DNA of 33,229 nucleotides from Bacillota bacterium (lineage in GTDB: Bacteria; Bacillota; Dethiobacteria; Dethiobacterales; Dethiobacteraceae), in assembly GCA_012522335.1 (NCBI GenBank), contig JAAYKP010000061.1, positions 1 to 33,229 on the forward strand, in the 5' to 3' direction. The position numbers were made by a program, and so were the translations under genes. Of this stretch, positions 1 to 8,333 are shown one piece after another. Each line of letters opens with the position of its first letter. Positions within the stretch are counted from its first letter, which is position 1. The notes under the pieces are model-generated. The model was given only the letters and a program-made list of their open reading frames with translations. It ran no database searches and had not been told where the DNA came from.

Positions 1-16
1 AGCAGGTAAATTATAC

Positions 17-45
17 TTGCAAATATTTCTCATCTACAGTATTAT
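17..45 (+). promoter_or_regulatory. Probable serA promoter
   Basis: A -35 box TTGCAA (17-22) and a -10 box TATTAT (40-45) are separated by 17 bases. Transcription would start near base 52, giving serA a leader of roughly 145 bases. The boxes are close to, but not identical with, the sigma-A consensus. Confidence 0.5.
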
Positions 46-57
46 AATTAGAATAAT

Positions 58-77
58 CATGTGATAAAAATCACATG
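58..77. promoter_or_regulatory. Crp/Fnr-family palindromic operator
   Basis: CATGTGAT, four A residues, then ATCACATG form a perfect 8-4-8 inverted repeat. It contains TGTGA-N6-TCACA (60-75), the classic half-sites of the Crp/Fnr superfamily. The site lies just after the likely serA start point, where a bound protein would block rather than activate transcription. It could instead serve a gene to the left of the window. Which family member binds is not shown by the sequence. Confidence 0.55.
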
Positions 78-131
78 TCTTAAGAGGTGAATCCACACAT
101 TAAGCTTGTAACTGGAAGGCGCCTTTGGTAT

Positions 132-146
132 CATGGTTTTACCATG
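132..146 (+). repeat. Short hairpin in the serA leader
   Basis: CATGGT-TTT-ACCATG is a perfect 6-base inverted repeat with a 3-base loop. A 10-base palindrome (AAGGC/GCCTT, 116-125) lies just before it. They are not followed by a T-run, so they are not a terminator. They may be leader RNA structure; I do not recognise a known riboswitch or T-box here. Confidence 0.4.
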
Positions 147-196
147 TGCGTTAAAGCAATAAACAATTAACCCTTTACAGCGTAAGGAGGAAGAAG

Positions 197-1774
197 ATGA
201 GAGTTTTAGTCAGTGATCCCATCTCTGAACTTGGTGTGGCCATACTGCAGGAAAAGGTCCAGGTTGATGTTAAAACCAATCTGACGGAAGAAGAACTGAC
301 AGCCATTATACCCGAATATGATGCCCTCATCGTAAGAAGCGCCACTAAAGTAACCCGCCCGATTATTGAAGCCGGTAAAAAACTGCAGGTGATCGGCCGC
401 GCCGGTGTAGGCGTTGATAACATTGATGTGGAAGCAGCTACAGAACACGGCATTATCGTCATTAATGCGCCGGGCGGCAATACAATTTCCGCTGCGGAGC
501 ATACCATTGCCCTGATGACGGCTTTAGCGCGGAATATTCCCGCTGCTTTTCATTCGTTAAAAGCCGGAGAGTGGAAACGCAGCCAGTTTATGGGCGTTGA
601 ACTTTATAAGAAAACTTTAGGGGTCTTTGGTACGGGGCGTATTGGCAGTGAAGTAATAAAACGTGCCAAAGCAATGGGGATGAAAATTCTGGCCTATGAC
701 CCCCATATTTCTCCCGAACGGGCTGAACAGCTGGGCATCACCTTAACTACGCCGGAAGAGATTTACCGTCAGGCAGATTTTATTACACTGCACACCCCGA
801 AAAACAAGAGTACCTTTCACATGATTGGTGAAAAGGAAATTGCCATGATGAAAGATGGCGTACGCATCATCAACTGTGCCCGCGGCGGCCTCATTGATGA
901 AAAAGCACTTTGTGCCGCTCTACAGAGCGGCAAAGTTGCCGGCGCAGCCCTGGATGTATTTGAAGAAGAACCGGCTATCGCTAATCCGCTGTGTGCACTG
1001 CCCAATGTTATTGTTACTCCCCACCTGGGAGCCTCCACGGAAGAAGCGCAAATTAATGTCGCTGTCCAGGTTGCTGAGCAAGTCATCAGTATCCTGTCCG
1101 GGAATGCTCCCGTAACAGCCGTTAATGTACCCTCTATTCCGCCGGAAACAATGTCCGAAGTCAGACCCTTTATCCCGCTCATGGAAACACTGGGCTCTTT
1201 TTACGCACAAGTCTTTGGCGGTCAGGTAGACGCCATTGATCTCTACTTTAACGGTGAAATAGCCAATTATACCGTGGCCCCTTTATCAACCGCTTTTCTG
1301 ATTGGCTTTTTATCAACTTTCCTCGAGGATACAGTGAACTCTGTTAACGCTCCGGTACTGGCCAAACAGCGCGGCATTAAAGTGCGTGAAATCATCAGCA
1401 CCTCGGTGGAAAACTTCACCAGCCTGATCACGGTGAAGGTAAAGCATGGTCCCGAAGAACACACCCTGGCCGGCACACTTTTTAACAAGCATGATCAGCG
1501 CATTGTACAGATCGATAAGTACCGCATTGAAGTTATACCCTCACGCTACATGCTGGTCACAACACATCTGGATGTACCCGGTGTCGTAGGGAATTTAGGT
1601 GTTATTCTCGGGCAAGAAAACATTAATATTGCCGGCATGCAGTTAGGGCGTCAATCTATTGGTGGTGAGGCTGTCATGGTTTTACAGATTGACAGTCCGG
1701 TGCCGGAAGAAACGCTTACTAAAGTCAGGAATCTGGAAGGAATGTTTTCCGTCAAGTTTGTACAGCTCCAATAA
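197..1774 (+). CDS. serA: D-3-phosphoglycerate dehydrogenase (long form with ACT domain)
   Basis: This enzyme oxidises 3-phosphoglycerate to 3-phosphohydroxypyruvate with NAD+, the first committed step of serine synthesis in the cytoplasm. The 525 residues match the long form of the family. The N-terminal substrate domain is followed by a nucleotide-binding fold with GTGRIG at 145-150. The catalytic set is visible: Arg229 in NCARGG, a Glu in EEEP (256-258) and His276 in HLGAS. An intervening domain (about 320-445) and a C-terminal ACT domain (about 452-525) follow; ACT domains commonly bind serine for feedback control. The ATG is preceded by GGAGG. It is the only gene of the left end on the plus strand and converges on nifJ. 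The leader holds a Crp/Fnr-type palindrome, which is unusual for a biosynthetic gene. Confidence 0.96.
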   Translation: MRVLVSDPISELGVAILQEKVQVDVKTNLTEEELTAIIPEYDALIVRSATKVTRPIIEAGKKLQVIGRAGVGVDNIDVEAATEHGIIVINAPGGNTISAAEHTIALMTALARNIPAAFHSLKAGEWKRSQFMGVELYKKTLGVFGTGRIGSEVIKRAKAMGMKILAYDPHISPERAEQLGITLTTPEEIYRQADFITLHTPKNKSTFHMIGEKEIAMMKDGVRIINCARGGLIDEKALCAALQSGKVAGAALDVFEEEPAIANPLCALPNVIVTPHLGASTEEAQINVAVQVAEQVISILSGNAPVTAVNVPSIPPETMSEVRPFIPLMETLGSFYAQVFGGQVDAIDLYFNGEIANYTVAPLSTAFLIGFLSTFLEDTVNSVNAPVLAKQRGIKVREIISTSVENFTSLITVKVKHGPEEHTLAGTLFNKHDQRIVQIDKYRIEVIPSRYMLVTTHLDVPGVVGNLGVILGQENINIAGMQLGRQSIGGEAVMVLQIDSPVPEETLTKVRNLEGMFSVKFVQLQ

Positions 1775-1805
1775 AAAAAGGAAGGCGGTTGCCTTCCTTT
1801 TTTTT
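1773..1805. terminator. Bidirectional terminator between serA and nifJ
   Basis: GGAAGGC-GGTT-GCCTTCC (1780-1797) is flanked by A7 on the left and T8 on the right, so either strand gives a GC stem followed by a U-run. It starts at the serA stop codon and lies 55 bases beyond the nifJ stop, and so can end both convergent transcripts. Confidence 0.92.
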
Positions 1806-1860
1806 ACTGCCAGAATCACGTTGGCAATAAGTAGAGCTAACTGCAGCAGCAAATTAGCGT

Positions 1861-4800
1861 TTATAAGACTTCTCTTTCTGCTAAACGCTTATATTTTGCA
1901 CCCCTGTCTTTAGCATGCTGTTCTGCCAGCTCAAACAGGTGTTCTGCTCTTTCCGGGAAAACATTCATTAATTGTGAATAACGAATTTCACCCTTAATAA
2001 AGTTTTGGAAATCTTGTGCAGGATCTTTAGAATCAAGGATAAAGGGATTCTTGCCCTGGGCACGTAAAGCCGGGTTATAACGATAGAGATGCCAATAGCC
2101 TGCTTCCACTGCTTTCTTTTCTTCCGCCATGCTTGTACCCATACCACTCTTGATACCGTGACTGATGCAGGGTGCATAGGCAATAATTAAAGATGGTCCA
2201 GGGTAGCTTTCAGCCTCTAAGATAGCTTTCATAGCCTGGTTCATATTGGCTCCCATGGCAATCTGCGCCACATAGACATAACCGTAGGTGATGGCCATCA
2301 GCCCCAAATCTTTTTTACGGACACTTTTACCGGCCGCGGCAAACTTGGCAACGCTGCCTGTAGGTGTAGCCTTGGAACTCTGCCCACCGGTATTGGAATA
2401 CAGCTCTGTATCCATAACAAAGATATTGATATCTTCTCCGGAAGCTAAGACATGGTCTAACCCACCGTAGCCAATATCATACGCCCAGCCGTCTCCGCCA
2501 ACGGACCAGATAGATCTTTTCACCAAGAAATCCTCTCTGGCCTTAATCTGCTGCAGCAAACTGTTTTCTGTCATGTTTGCCTTTGCCAGGGCTGCCCGTA
2601 CTTTGGCTGCAGCCGCTTTGGAAGCCTCGCCATTGTCTTTATCTTTAAGCCATTGTGTAAAGGCTTCTTTCAATTCCGCCGGCAGTTCCGTCTGCAGGGC
2701 CTGCTCGATCAATCCCGCCAGCTTTGCCCTGCTCTGCAGTACACCAACAGCCATACCAAAACCAAACTCTGCCGCGTCCTCAAAGAGAGGATTAATCCAG
2801 GTTGGGCCCTTACCTTCCGCATTCGTGGTGTAGGCAATGGAAGGGGCTGAGGCACCCCAAATCGAAGAGCAGCCGGTAGCATTGGAAATCATCATCCGGT
2901 CGCCAAAAAGCTGTGTCAGTAAACGAATGTAAGGTGTCTCACCGCAGCCGGGACATGCGCCGCTAAACTCTAACAGCGGCTGTACAAATTGAACGCCTTT
3001 GACTGTATGCGGGTTGATTAAATCTTCTTTAGCAGTTACAGTCAGGGCAAACTCCCAGTTGTCCGCCTCTTTTTCGATCATTTCCGCCGCGGGCTGCATA
3101 ACCAGAGCTTTATCCGGAGCCGGGCAGACATCGGCACAGTTACCACAGCCGGTGCAGTCTAAGGGTGAAAGCTGTACACGATACTGCAGATGTCCAAGGC
3201 CTTTTCCTACCGCCTTTTTAGTTTTAAAACTCTCCGGAGCGCGCTTTACTTCTTCCTCATCTAATAAATAGCCTCTAATGGTAGCGTGGGGACACACATA
3301 AGCGCACTGCCCGCATTGAATACACTTGTCAATCTGCCACTCCGGCAGCTGCGGAGCAATACCACGCTTTTCATAAGCAGTTGTACCGGGCGGGAAAGTA
3401 CCGTCTTCCATACCTGTAAAGGCACTGACAGGCAGTTCGTCACCTTCCTGTCGGGCCATCGGCCGCTGTATGTTCTTAACAAAATCCGGCTCCTCTTTTT
3501 CAGGAAGCACTTCATCTGCCGCATCCTGCCACGACTGCGGCACATCAACTTTAACTAAAGCTTCTAAAGCATTATCTACGGCGGCGTGGTTCATCTTCAC
3601 AATGTCTTCGCCTTTTTTACCGTACATCTTAACAATGGAATCCTTCAGCAGCTGTAAGGCTTCGTCAACAGGAATAACCTGCGCCAGTTTAAAGAAAACA
3701 GCCTGCATGACCATGTTAATCCTGTTGCCTAAGCCTACTTTGTTGGCGAGGGCCAGGGCATCAATGATGTAGAAGTTAATTTTATTTTTTGCCAAATATC
3801 TTCTCAGTGCCGCCGGCAGATGCTCCGCCAGCTCCTCTACCGGCCAAGCACAGTTCAAAACAAAAGTACCGCCTTTTTTCAAACCCTTAACCAGATCATA
3901 CTGGTGCACAAAGGCCGGGTTATGACAGGCTATGTAGTCAGCATCATAGACCAGATAAGGCGCATGTATCGGCTTTTGCCCGAATCTTAAGTGGGAAACT
4001 GTGGTACCACCTGACTTTTTACTATCGTATGAAAAGTATGCCTGTACATGCAGATCTGTATGGTCACCGATAATTTTTATCGCTGACTTATTGGCACCAA
4101 CCGTTCCGTCCGAACCCAGACCCCAAAACTTGCAGCTAATGGTACCGGTCGGAGTTGTGTTGATAATCTCTTCCTCCGGTAAGGAAGTGTGGCTGACATC
4201 GTCAACAATACCAATAGTAAAACTGTTTTGCGGCTGCGGACGGTTTAAGTTGTTAAAGACGGCCAAAATTTGTGAGGGCGTAGTATCCTTAGAGGATAAA
4301 CCATAGCGTCCGCCCACGATGACAGGTCTGTGTTCAGCATTATGCAGCGCTTTTACCACATCTAAATACAATGGCTCGCCAGGTGCCCCCGGCTCCTTGG
4401 TGCGGTCTAAAACGGCAATCTTCTGTACCGTCACCGGCAGAGCCTGCAGGAAATGACGCTCGGAAAAAGGACGATAGAGATGTACCTTGACAAGCCCTAC
4501 TTTCTCGCCCCGCTCCAGCAGATAGTCAATAGTTTCGCTAATTGTATCACAAACAGAACCCATCGCCACAATAACTCTGTCAGCATCCTGGGCACCATAA
4601 TACTCAAAGATTTTATAATGGCGACCTGTAATTTCAGCCAGCTGATCCATATACTCCTGCACAATCTCCGGTACCGCGGCAAAGAATGGATTCTGACTTT
4701 CCCTTTGTTGGAAATAAATATCGGGATTCTGCGCCGTTCCCCTTACTACCGGGTGTTCCGGATTTAGAGCCCGCTGACGAAATGCCGCCAGTGCCTCCTG

Positions 4801-5385
4801 ATCTACAAGGGATTTAATATCCTCATAATCAAGCACATTAATCTTCTGGATTTCATGCGAAGTCCGAAAACCATCAAAGAAATGAATAAAGGGCACCCTG
4901 GCTTTAATCGCCGACAAATGAGCAATACAGGCTAAATCCATCACTTCCTGGACATTGGAAGAGGCAAGTAAGGCTGCTCCTGTCTGGCGGCAGGCCATTA
5001 CGTCTTGGTGATCACCAAAAATAGATAAGGCATGTGTAGCAATTGCTCGCGCTGCCACATGCAGCACTCCTGGCAATAATTCACCTGCCATTTTGTACAG
5101 ACTCGGAATCATCAGTAATAAACCTTGGGAAGCTGTGTAAGTTGATGCCAGTGATCCGGACTGTAACGCCCCACGCATTGCAGCGGCAGCACCGGCTTCA
5201 GACTGCATTTCTACTAATTTAACGGGTTGACCGAAAATGTTCTTTTTGCCGTGTGCTGACCATTCGTCTACCCCTTCGGCCATGGGCGTTGATGGTGTAA
5301 TCGGATAAATAGCCGCCACTTCCGTAAAAGCATACGAGGCATAAGCGGCTGCCTGATTACCATCCATTGTTTCATACTTTGCCAT
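1861..5385 (-). CDS. nifJ: Pyruvate:ferredoxin (flavodoxin) oxidoreductase
   Basis: PFOR cleaves pyruvate and CoA to acetyl-CoA and CO2 and passes two electrons to ferredoxin. It is a thiamine-diphosphate, three-cluster cytoplasmic enzyme. The 1174 residues are the normal length of the one-chain enzyme. The N-terminal domain has YPITPSTPMAE near residue 27. Two ferredoxin-type motifs, CIQCGQC...CP (about 688) and CTGCGNC...CP (about 745), hold two 4Fe-4S clusters. CPGCGETPY (about 813) contributes ligands of the third cluster, and GDGWAYDIGYGG (about 967) is the thiamine-diphosphate/Mg site. The ATG has AGGGGAG nine bases upstream. The gene has its own promoter and stands alone. In this organism it is the likely source of reduced ferredoxin for the Rnf complex at the right end (inference). 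Confidence 0.97.
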   Translation of the reverse strand: MAKYETMDGNQAAAYASYAFTEVAAIYPITPSTPMAEGVDEWSAHGKKNIFGQPVKLVEMQSEAGAAAAMRGALQSGSLASTYTASQGLLLMIPSLYKMAGELLPGVLHVAARAIATHALSIFGDHQDVMACRQTGAALLASSNVQEVMDLACIAHLSAIKARVPFIHFFDGFRTSHEIQKINVLDYEDIKSLVDQEALAAFRQRALNPEHPVVRGTAQNPDIYFQQRESQNPFFAAVPEIVQEYMDQLAEITGRHYKIFEYYGAQDADRVIVAMGSVCDTISETIDYLLERGEKVGLVKVHLYRPFSERHFLQALPVTVQKIAVLDRTKEPGAPGEPLYLDVVKALHNAEHRPVIVGGRYGLSSKDTTPSQILAVFNNLNRPQPQNSFTIGIVDDVSHTSLPEEEIINTTPTGTISCKFWGLGSDGTVGANKSAIKIIGDHTDLHVQAYFSYDSKKSGGTTVSHLRFGQKPIHAPYLVYDADYIACHNPAFVHQYDLVKGLKKGGTFVLNCAWPVEELAEHLPAALRRYLAKNKINFYIIDALALANKVGLGNRINMVMQAVFFKLAQVIPVDEALQLLKDSIVKMYGKKGEDIVKMNHAAVDNALEALVKVDVPQSWQDAADEVLPEKEEPDFVKNIQRPMARQEGDELPVSAFTGMEDGTFPPGTTAYEKRGIAPQLPEWQIDKCIQCGQCAYVCPHATIRGYLLDEEEVKRAPESFKTKKAVGKGLGHLQYRVQLSPLDCTGCGNCADVCPAPDKALVMQPAAEMIEKEADNWEFALTVTAKEDLINPHTVKGVQFVQPLLEFSGACPGCGETPYIRLLTQLFGDRMMISNATGCSSIWGASAPSIAYTTNAEGKGPTWINPLFEDAAEFGFGMAVGVLQSRAKLAGLIEQALQTELPAELKEAFTQWLKDKDNGEASKAAAAKVRAALAKANMTENSLLQQIKAREDFLVKRSIWSVGGDGWAYDIGYGGLDHVLASGEDINIFVMDTELYSNTGGQSSKATPTGSVAKFAAAGKSVRKKDLGLMAITYGYVYVAQIAMGANMNQAMKAILEAESYPGPSLIIAYAPCISHGIKSGMGTSMAEEKKAVEAGYWHLYRYNPALRAQGKNPFILDSKDPAQDFQNFIKGEIRYSQLMNVFPERAEHLFELAEQHAKDRGAKYKRLAEREVL

Positions 5386-5422
5386 TTTCTACTCCCCTTC
5401 CTCTTACTTAACTAGTTTAAAT

Positions 5423-5452
5423 ATTATATCATGCCTACTTACAATGTATCAA
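5423..5452 (-). promoter_or_regulatory. nifJ promoter, extended -10
   Basis: On the minus strand TTGATA (5447-5452) and TATAAT (5423-5428) are 18 bases apart, and TG one base before the -10 box makes an extended -10 element. The nifJ ATG lies about 38 bases after the -10 box. Confidence 0.75.
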
Positions 5453-5502
5453 TAAATATTTAAGATGTACTGTGCCGGAGTAACACTATTAACTCTTAGC
5501 GA

Positions 5503-6510
5503 TTACTCCAGCAGGTGTTTGTACTCCCCGTATCCCTCTGCCTCCATTTTTTCATAGGGAATAAAGCGTAAGGCCGCACTATTGATACAGTACCTGAGAC
5601 CTCCTGCTTCCGGTGGACCGTCAGGAAAGACATGACCTAAATGCGAATCTCCGGCACGGCTGCGAACTTCTGTGCGCCGCATGCCAAAACTATAATCTTC
5701 TTTTTCCATGATTGCCTCCGGCTTCAGTGGGCGGGTAAAACTGGGCCAGCCACAACCGGAGTCGTATTTAGCCGTAGAAGCAAACAGCGGTTCTCCCGTC
5801 ACAACATCCACATATATACCCCGCTCATAGTGATTCCAATATTCATTGGCAAATAGCGGCTCAGTGGCATTGTTTTGTGTTACATTATACTGCATTGGTG
5901 TCAGCTTTTGCTTTAGTTCTGCGGGACTGGGTTTCCCGTATTTTGCAGCTTTGTCAGATATTTGCGGCAGTAAGGAAAAGTCAATATGGCAGTAACCGCC
6001 GGGATTCTTTTCTAAATACCGCTGGTGATAATCCTCTGCTTCATAATAGTGCTGCAGGGGCAGCACTTCCACCACCAAGGGCTGCCGGTACTTTTCCTGC
6101 TCTCCGGCAACCACCTTTTTAATTACGGCTAAATCAGCTGCATTTTGATAATAGATACCTGTTCTGTATTGTGTACCAACATCATTACCCTGCTTATTTA
6201 CAGCAGTAGGATCAATAATGCGAAAAAAATAAGTCACCAGTTCCTGTAAACTTACCTTTTCAGGATCATAGCTGACTTCGACCGTTTCGGCATGACCGGT
6301 TGCAGCAATTTCATGATAAGCAGGGTTATGGGTTTTACCATTGGCATATCCCACACTAGTTTTGGCCACCCCATAAATACGGGCAAAGTAGGCTTCCACA
6401 CCCCAAAAACAGCCACCCGCAAACCAAATTTTCTGCAGTTTATCCTCTTGATAAGCTATACCTTGATTAGGGTTCTCCGGCAGTGCGCTTTTTCTGGGGA
6501 AAACAGGCAT
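5503..6510 (-). CDS. msrAB: Fused peptide methionine sulfoxide reductase MsrA-MsrB
   Basis: The protein reduces both S- and R-methionine sulfoxide in damaged proteins. The first half is MsrA, with catalytic cysteine in [11 protein letters not shown] near the N-terminus. The second half is MsrB, with the GCGWPSF motif and the reactive cysteine of [11 protein letters not shown] near the C-terminus. MsrB enzymes often carry two CxxC zinc pairs; I do not see them here, so this looks like the zinc-free form. No signal peptide is present, so it should act in the cytoplasm. An upstream in-frame GTG (6519) and ATG (6516) exist, but GAGGTG sits seven bases before the ATG at 6510, which I take as the start (335 residues). 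The gene is divergent from the membrane ferredoxin at 6734. Confidence 0.94.
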   Translation of the reverse strand: MPVFPRKSALPENPNQGIAYQEDKLQKIWFAGGCFWGVEAYFARIYGVAKTSVGYANGKTHNPAYHEIAATGHAETVEVSYDPEKVSLQELVTYFFRIIDPTAVNKQGNDVGTQYRTGIYYQNAADLAVIKKVVAGEQEKYRQPLVVEVLPLQHYYEAEDYHQRYLEKNPGGYCHIDFSLLPQISDKAAKYGKPSPAELKQKLTPMQYNVTQNNATEPLFANEYWNHYERGIYVDVVTGEPLFASTAKYDSGCGWPSFTRPLKPEAIMEKEDYSFGMRRTEVRSRAGDSHLGHVFPDGPPEAGGLRYCINSAALRFIPYEKMEAEGYGEYKHLLE

Positions 6511-6651
6511 AGACATCACCTCAAATCGTGTTCTGCCCTTATCTTCTCCTAATTTTTGCTTCCTATAGCCGTTACTTCTACAAGTCTACTGCACTACCTG
6601 GCAAAAGTTAAGCAGGCTGATGATATTTTAAGAAATTAGTAAGATTTAACT

Positions 6652-6680
6652 TTGACATATTTCCTCTACGCTTATATAAT
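6652..6680 (+). promoter_or_regulatory. Consensus sigma-A promoter of the membrane ferredoxin gene
   Basis: TTGACA (6652-6657), a 17-base spacer and TATAAT (6675-6680) match the sigma-A consensus at every position. Transcription should begin around 6687, inside the operator described next, so the promoter looks built to be strong but repressible. Confidence 0.9.
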
Positions 6681-6685
6681 GCTAA

Positions 6686-6704
6686 TATACCCCCTTAGGG
6701 TATA
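6686..6704 (+). promoter_or_regulatory. CsoR/CstR-like operator
   Basis: TATACCC-CCTTA-GGGTATA is a perfect 7-base inverted repeat with a 5-base centre. It has the ATACCC-N5-GGGTAT layout known for CsoR-family repressor sites, such as the Bacillus subtilis copZA operator. It covers the expected start of transcription of the next gene. Copper (CsoR) and reactive sulfur species (CstR) are the main known signals of this family. No csoR gene is in the window. Confidence 0.65.
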
Positions 6705-6733
6705 ATCCATAATAAAAAAGCCGGAGGATAAGA

Positions 6734-7465
6734 ATGAAAAAAGATAATTACCTGAAAACAAATCGTGCCTTTAGCGTAGTGCGTAAATATGGTTGGTTGT
6801 TTACTGTGCTGGTAGCAGTGGGAGGCTTGTGGCAGCCCAAACTGGGACTTTTAGTCATTCTTATTATGGCAGCCTTAACCATTACTTCTTTCTTTACCGG
6901 CCGCTACTGGTGCGGCAATTTTTGTCCTCATGGCAGTCTCTTTGATGTTATCATGCTGCCGCTCAGCCGCAATAAAAAAATCCCCGACTTCCTTTACTCC
7001 AAAGCAATGATTGTCGGTTTTTTCATCTTTTTCATGTTTAATTTTTCCCGCAAAATCTTAAAGGTGATGCAGCTGTGGGGAGAGATGGTTTTTCTTGATC
7101 GTTTAGGTTTTGTCTTTGTCACTACTTATTTAATGGTCTTAATCGCCGGCGGCCTCTTAGCCATTTTTATCAGCCCCAGAACATGGTGCCGGTTTTGTCC
7201 CATGGGCAGTATGCAGAAGATGTCTTTTAACCTTGGCAAGGCGCTGGGTATCGCACAAAAGACTGAGCGCAGGCTCACCATCACCAATCAAGAACAATGC
7301 CTCTCCTGCGGTAAATGCGCCCGCGTCTGTCCTTTCCAGCTAACTCCCTACCTGGAGTTTTCCGGGCAAAACCAATTCGATAACATTGACTGTATTAAAT
7401 GCGCCACTTGTGTGGCCCACTGTCCTGTCGGTATTCTTTCCTTTACCAAGGATCGCTCCTCATAG
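6734..7465 (+). CDS. Membrane-bound 4Fe-4S ferredoxin-type protein (NapH/NosR/CcoG-like)
   Basis: The 243-residue protein combines membrane helices with ferredoxin motifs, as in the Fer4_5 type proteins related to NapH, NosR and CcoG. Hydrophobic segments lie at about 20-33, 37-56, 91-105 and 125-147. Two conserved polytopic motifs follow membrane segments: WCGNFCP (Cys60, Cys64) and WCRFCP (Cys152, Cys155). The C-terminal domain has two full 4Fe-4S motifs, CLSCGKCARVCP (189-200) and CIKCATCVAHCP (220-231). It probably moves electrons between the membrane and a soluble or metal substrate; the exact partner is unknown. The ATG has GGAGG seven bases upstream. It is the only plus-strand gene besides serA and has its own consensus promoter and CsoR-like operator. 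A cupric or sulfur-species reductase role is only a hypothesis. Confidence 0.82.
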   Translation: MKKDNYLKTNRAFSVVRKYGWLFTVLVAVGGLWQPKLGLLVILIMAALTITSFFTGRYWCGNFCPHGSLFDVIMLPLSRNKKIPDFLYSKAMIVGFFIFFMFNFSRKILKVMQLWGEMVFLDRLGFVFVTTYLMVLIAGGLLAIFISPRTWCRFCPMGSMQKMSFNLGKALGIAQKTERRLTITNQEQCLSCGKCARVCPFQLTPYLEFSGQNQFDNIDCIKCATCVAHCPVGILSFTKDRSS

Positions 7466-7533
7466 TCCGGCGTCCCGTAGACATCTGCACCGCTGCATAA
7501 AAGTGATCAACATAAAATATTGTCTCTGCATAT

Positions 7534-7570
7534 AAAAAACCATGGAAGTGACAGACTTCCATGGTTTTTA
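7534..7570. terminator. Bidirectional terminator
   Basis: CCATGGAAGT (7540-7549), a 5-base loop and ACTTCCATGG (7555-7564) form a 10-base perfect stem with A6 on the left and T5 on the right. It can end the membrane ferredoxin transcript on plus and the tRNA-Ala transcript on minus. Confidence 0.9.
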
Positions 7571-7578
7571 TACTCATA

Positions 7579-7654
<76 letters not shown>

Positions 7655-7673
7655 ATTTGCAGTGACAAGATAT

Positions 7674-7702
7674 ATTATACTGCTATCCCCTACTCTTGTC
7701 AA
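7674..7702 (-). promoter_or_regulatory. Consensus promoter of tRNA-Ala
   Basis: On minus, TTGACA (7697-7702), 17 bases and TATAAT (7674-7679) match sigma-A consensus exactly. The -10 box ends 19 bases before the mature tRNA, which is normal for a stable-RNA gene. Confidence 0.9.
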
Positions 7703-7758
7703 CCATCTTCGGCAGGTAAATGCTGGTCTCATGCCGCGGAAGACGATAAAGCAGCGCT

Positions 7759-8214
7759 TTACCAGACTTCGGGGAAAGCTACATTCACATAGAGATTTTC
7801 AAGTTCAAATTTATGGTTCTTTTCCATAGCGGCCAAATCCTCAAAAAGCTGTTTGTGCTGAGAATTTTCCGCATGATTGGCCAAGCTTAAGTACATTCTC
7901 ATTGCTTCTTCTTCTTTCTTCATAGCCAGGGCAATAGCCTCGGCAGGTTTCATATCCAGGGAAAGTCTTGGCATGTCCACAGTTTCCGCAACCTTGTAAT
8001 CGGGCATTGTTTTAATGTCCAGAGATCTGGCTTCACCTTCCAGGAATTCCTCTAAAAAATGTTTATGCTTTAATTCTTCCTGAGCAAAATTGGTAAAAAT
8101 AGCTTTTAAGCTGCTGTCAGCAGTTTTTTCCGCAGCGCCTTGATAAAACTCGTACGCCTCAATCTCGAACTCGATGGCCGCCGCAATTATTTTTCTGTAA
8201 GCATCTGTGTTCAA
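7759..8214 (-). CDS. Ferritin-like diiron protein (rubrerythrin-type domain)
   Basis: The 151 residues form a ferritin-like four-helix protein. Two iron-binding helix-pair signatures are visible: Glu17/Glu19 with EELKH (46-50), and Glu101/102 with EKNH (131-134). There is no C-terminal rubredoxin domain, so it is a rubrerythrin-like core only. Family members reduce peroxide or handle iron in anaerobes; the exact activity cannot be read from sequence. The start is a TTG preceded by GGGAGGG eight bases upstream; no ATG or GTG nearby fits. It follows rsfS by about 120 bases and precedes the tRNA. Together with MsrAB and the Fe-S protein it gives this segment an oxidative-stress flavour (inference). 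Confidence 0.82.
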   Translation of the reverse strand: MNTDAYRKIIAAAIEFEIEAYEFYQGAAEKTADSSLKAIFTNFAQEELKHKHFLEEFLEGEARSLDIKTMPDYKVAETVDMPRLSLDMKPAEAIALAMKKEEEAMRMYLSLANHAENSQHKQLFEDLAAMEKNHKFELENLYVNVAFPEVW

Positions 8215-8244
8215 TAAAATTCCCTCCCGCTAATTGTTACTCCT

Positions 8245-8273
8245 ATATTACTACTATAGTGATGAGGGAACAA
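8245..8273 (-). promoter_or_regulatory. Possible promoter of the ferritin-like gene
   Basis: On minus, TTGTTC (8268-8273) and TAATAT (8245-8250) are 17 bases apart. Both boxes match only partly. No clear terminator separates this gene from rsfS, so read-through is equally possible. Confidence 0.33.
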
Positions 8274-8333
8274 CAACAAATGAACAAATCATTAAGACTG
8301 CTCATTAATTTTCCCGCTGACGACTTTTTGGTT

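Noticed and set aside
58-146. T-box or known riboswitch in the serA leader
   Set aside because: No T-box core sequence and no terminator/antiterminator pair can be seen; only simple palindromes.
3261-3548. Several 60-120 codon open frames inside nifJ and other long genes
   Set aside because: They are in other frames of clearly real genes, lack ribosome sites and give low-complexity or serine/arginine-rich proteins typical of shadows.
5477-5509. GGAGTAA/TTACTCC repeat around the msrAB stop codon
   Set aside because: Seven pairs with a 19-base loop and no T-run; could be chance.
7740-7762. Hairpin TAAAGC-GCT-GCTTTA at the end of the ferritin-like gene
   Set aside because: The stem is only six mostly weak pairs and no T-run follows on minus, so I do not call a terminator.
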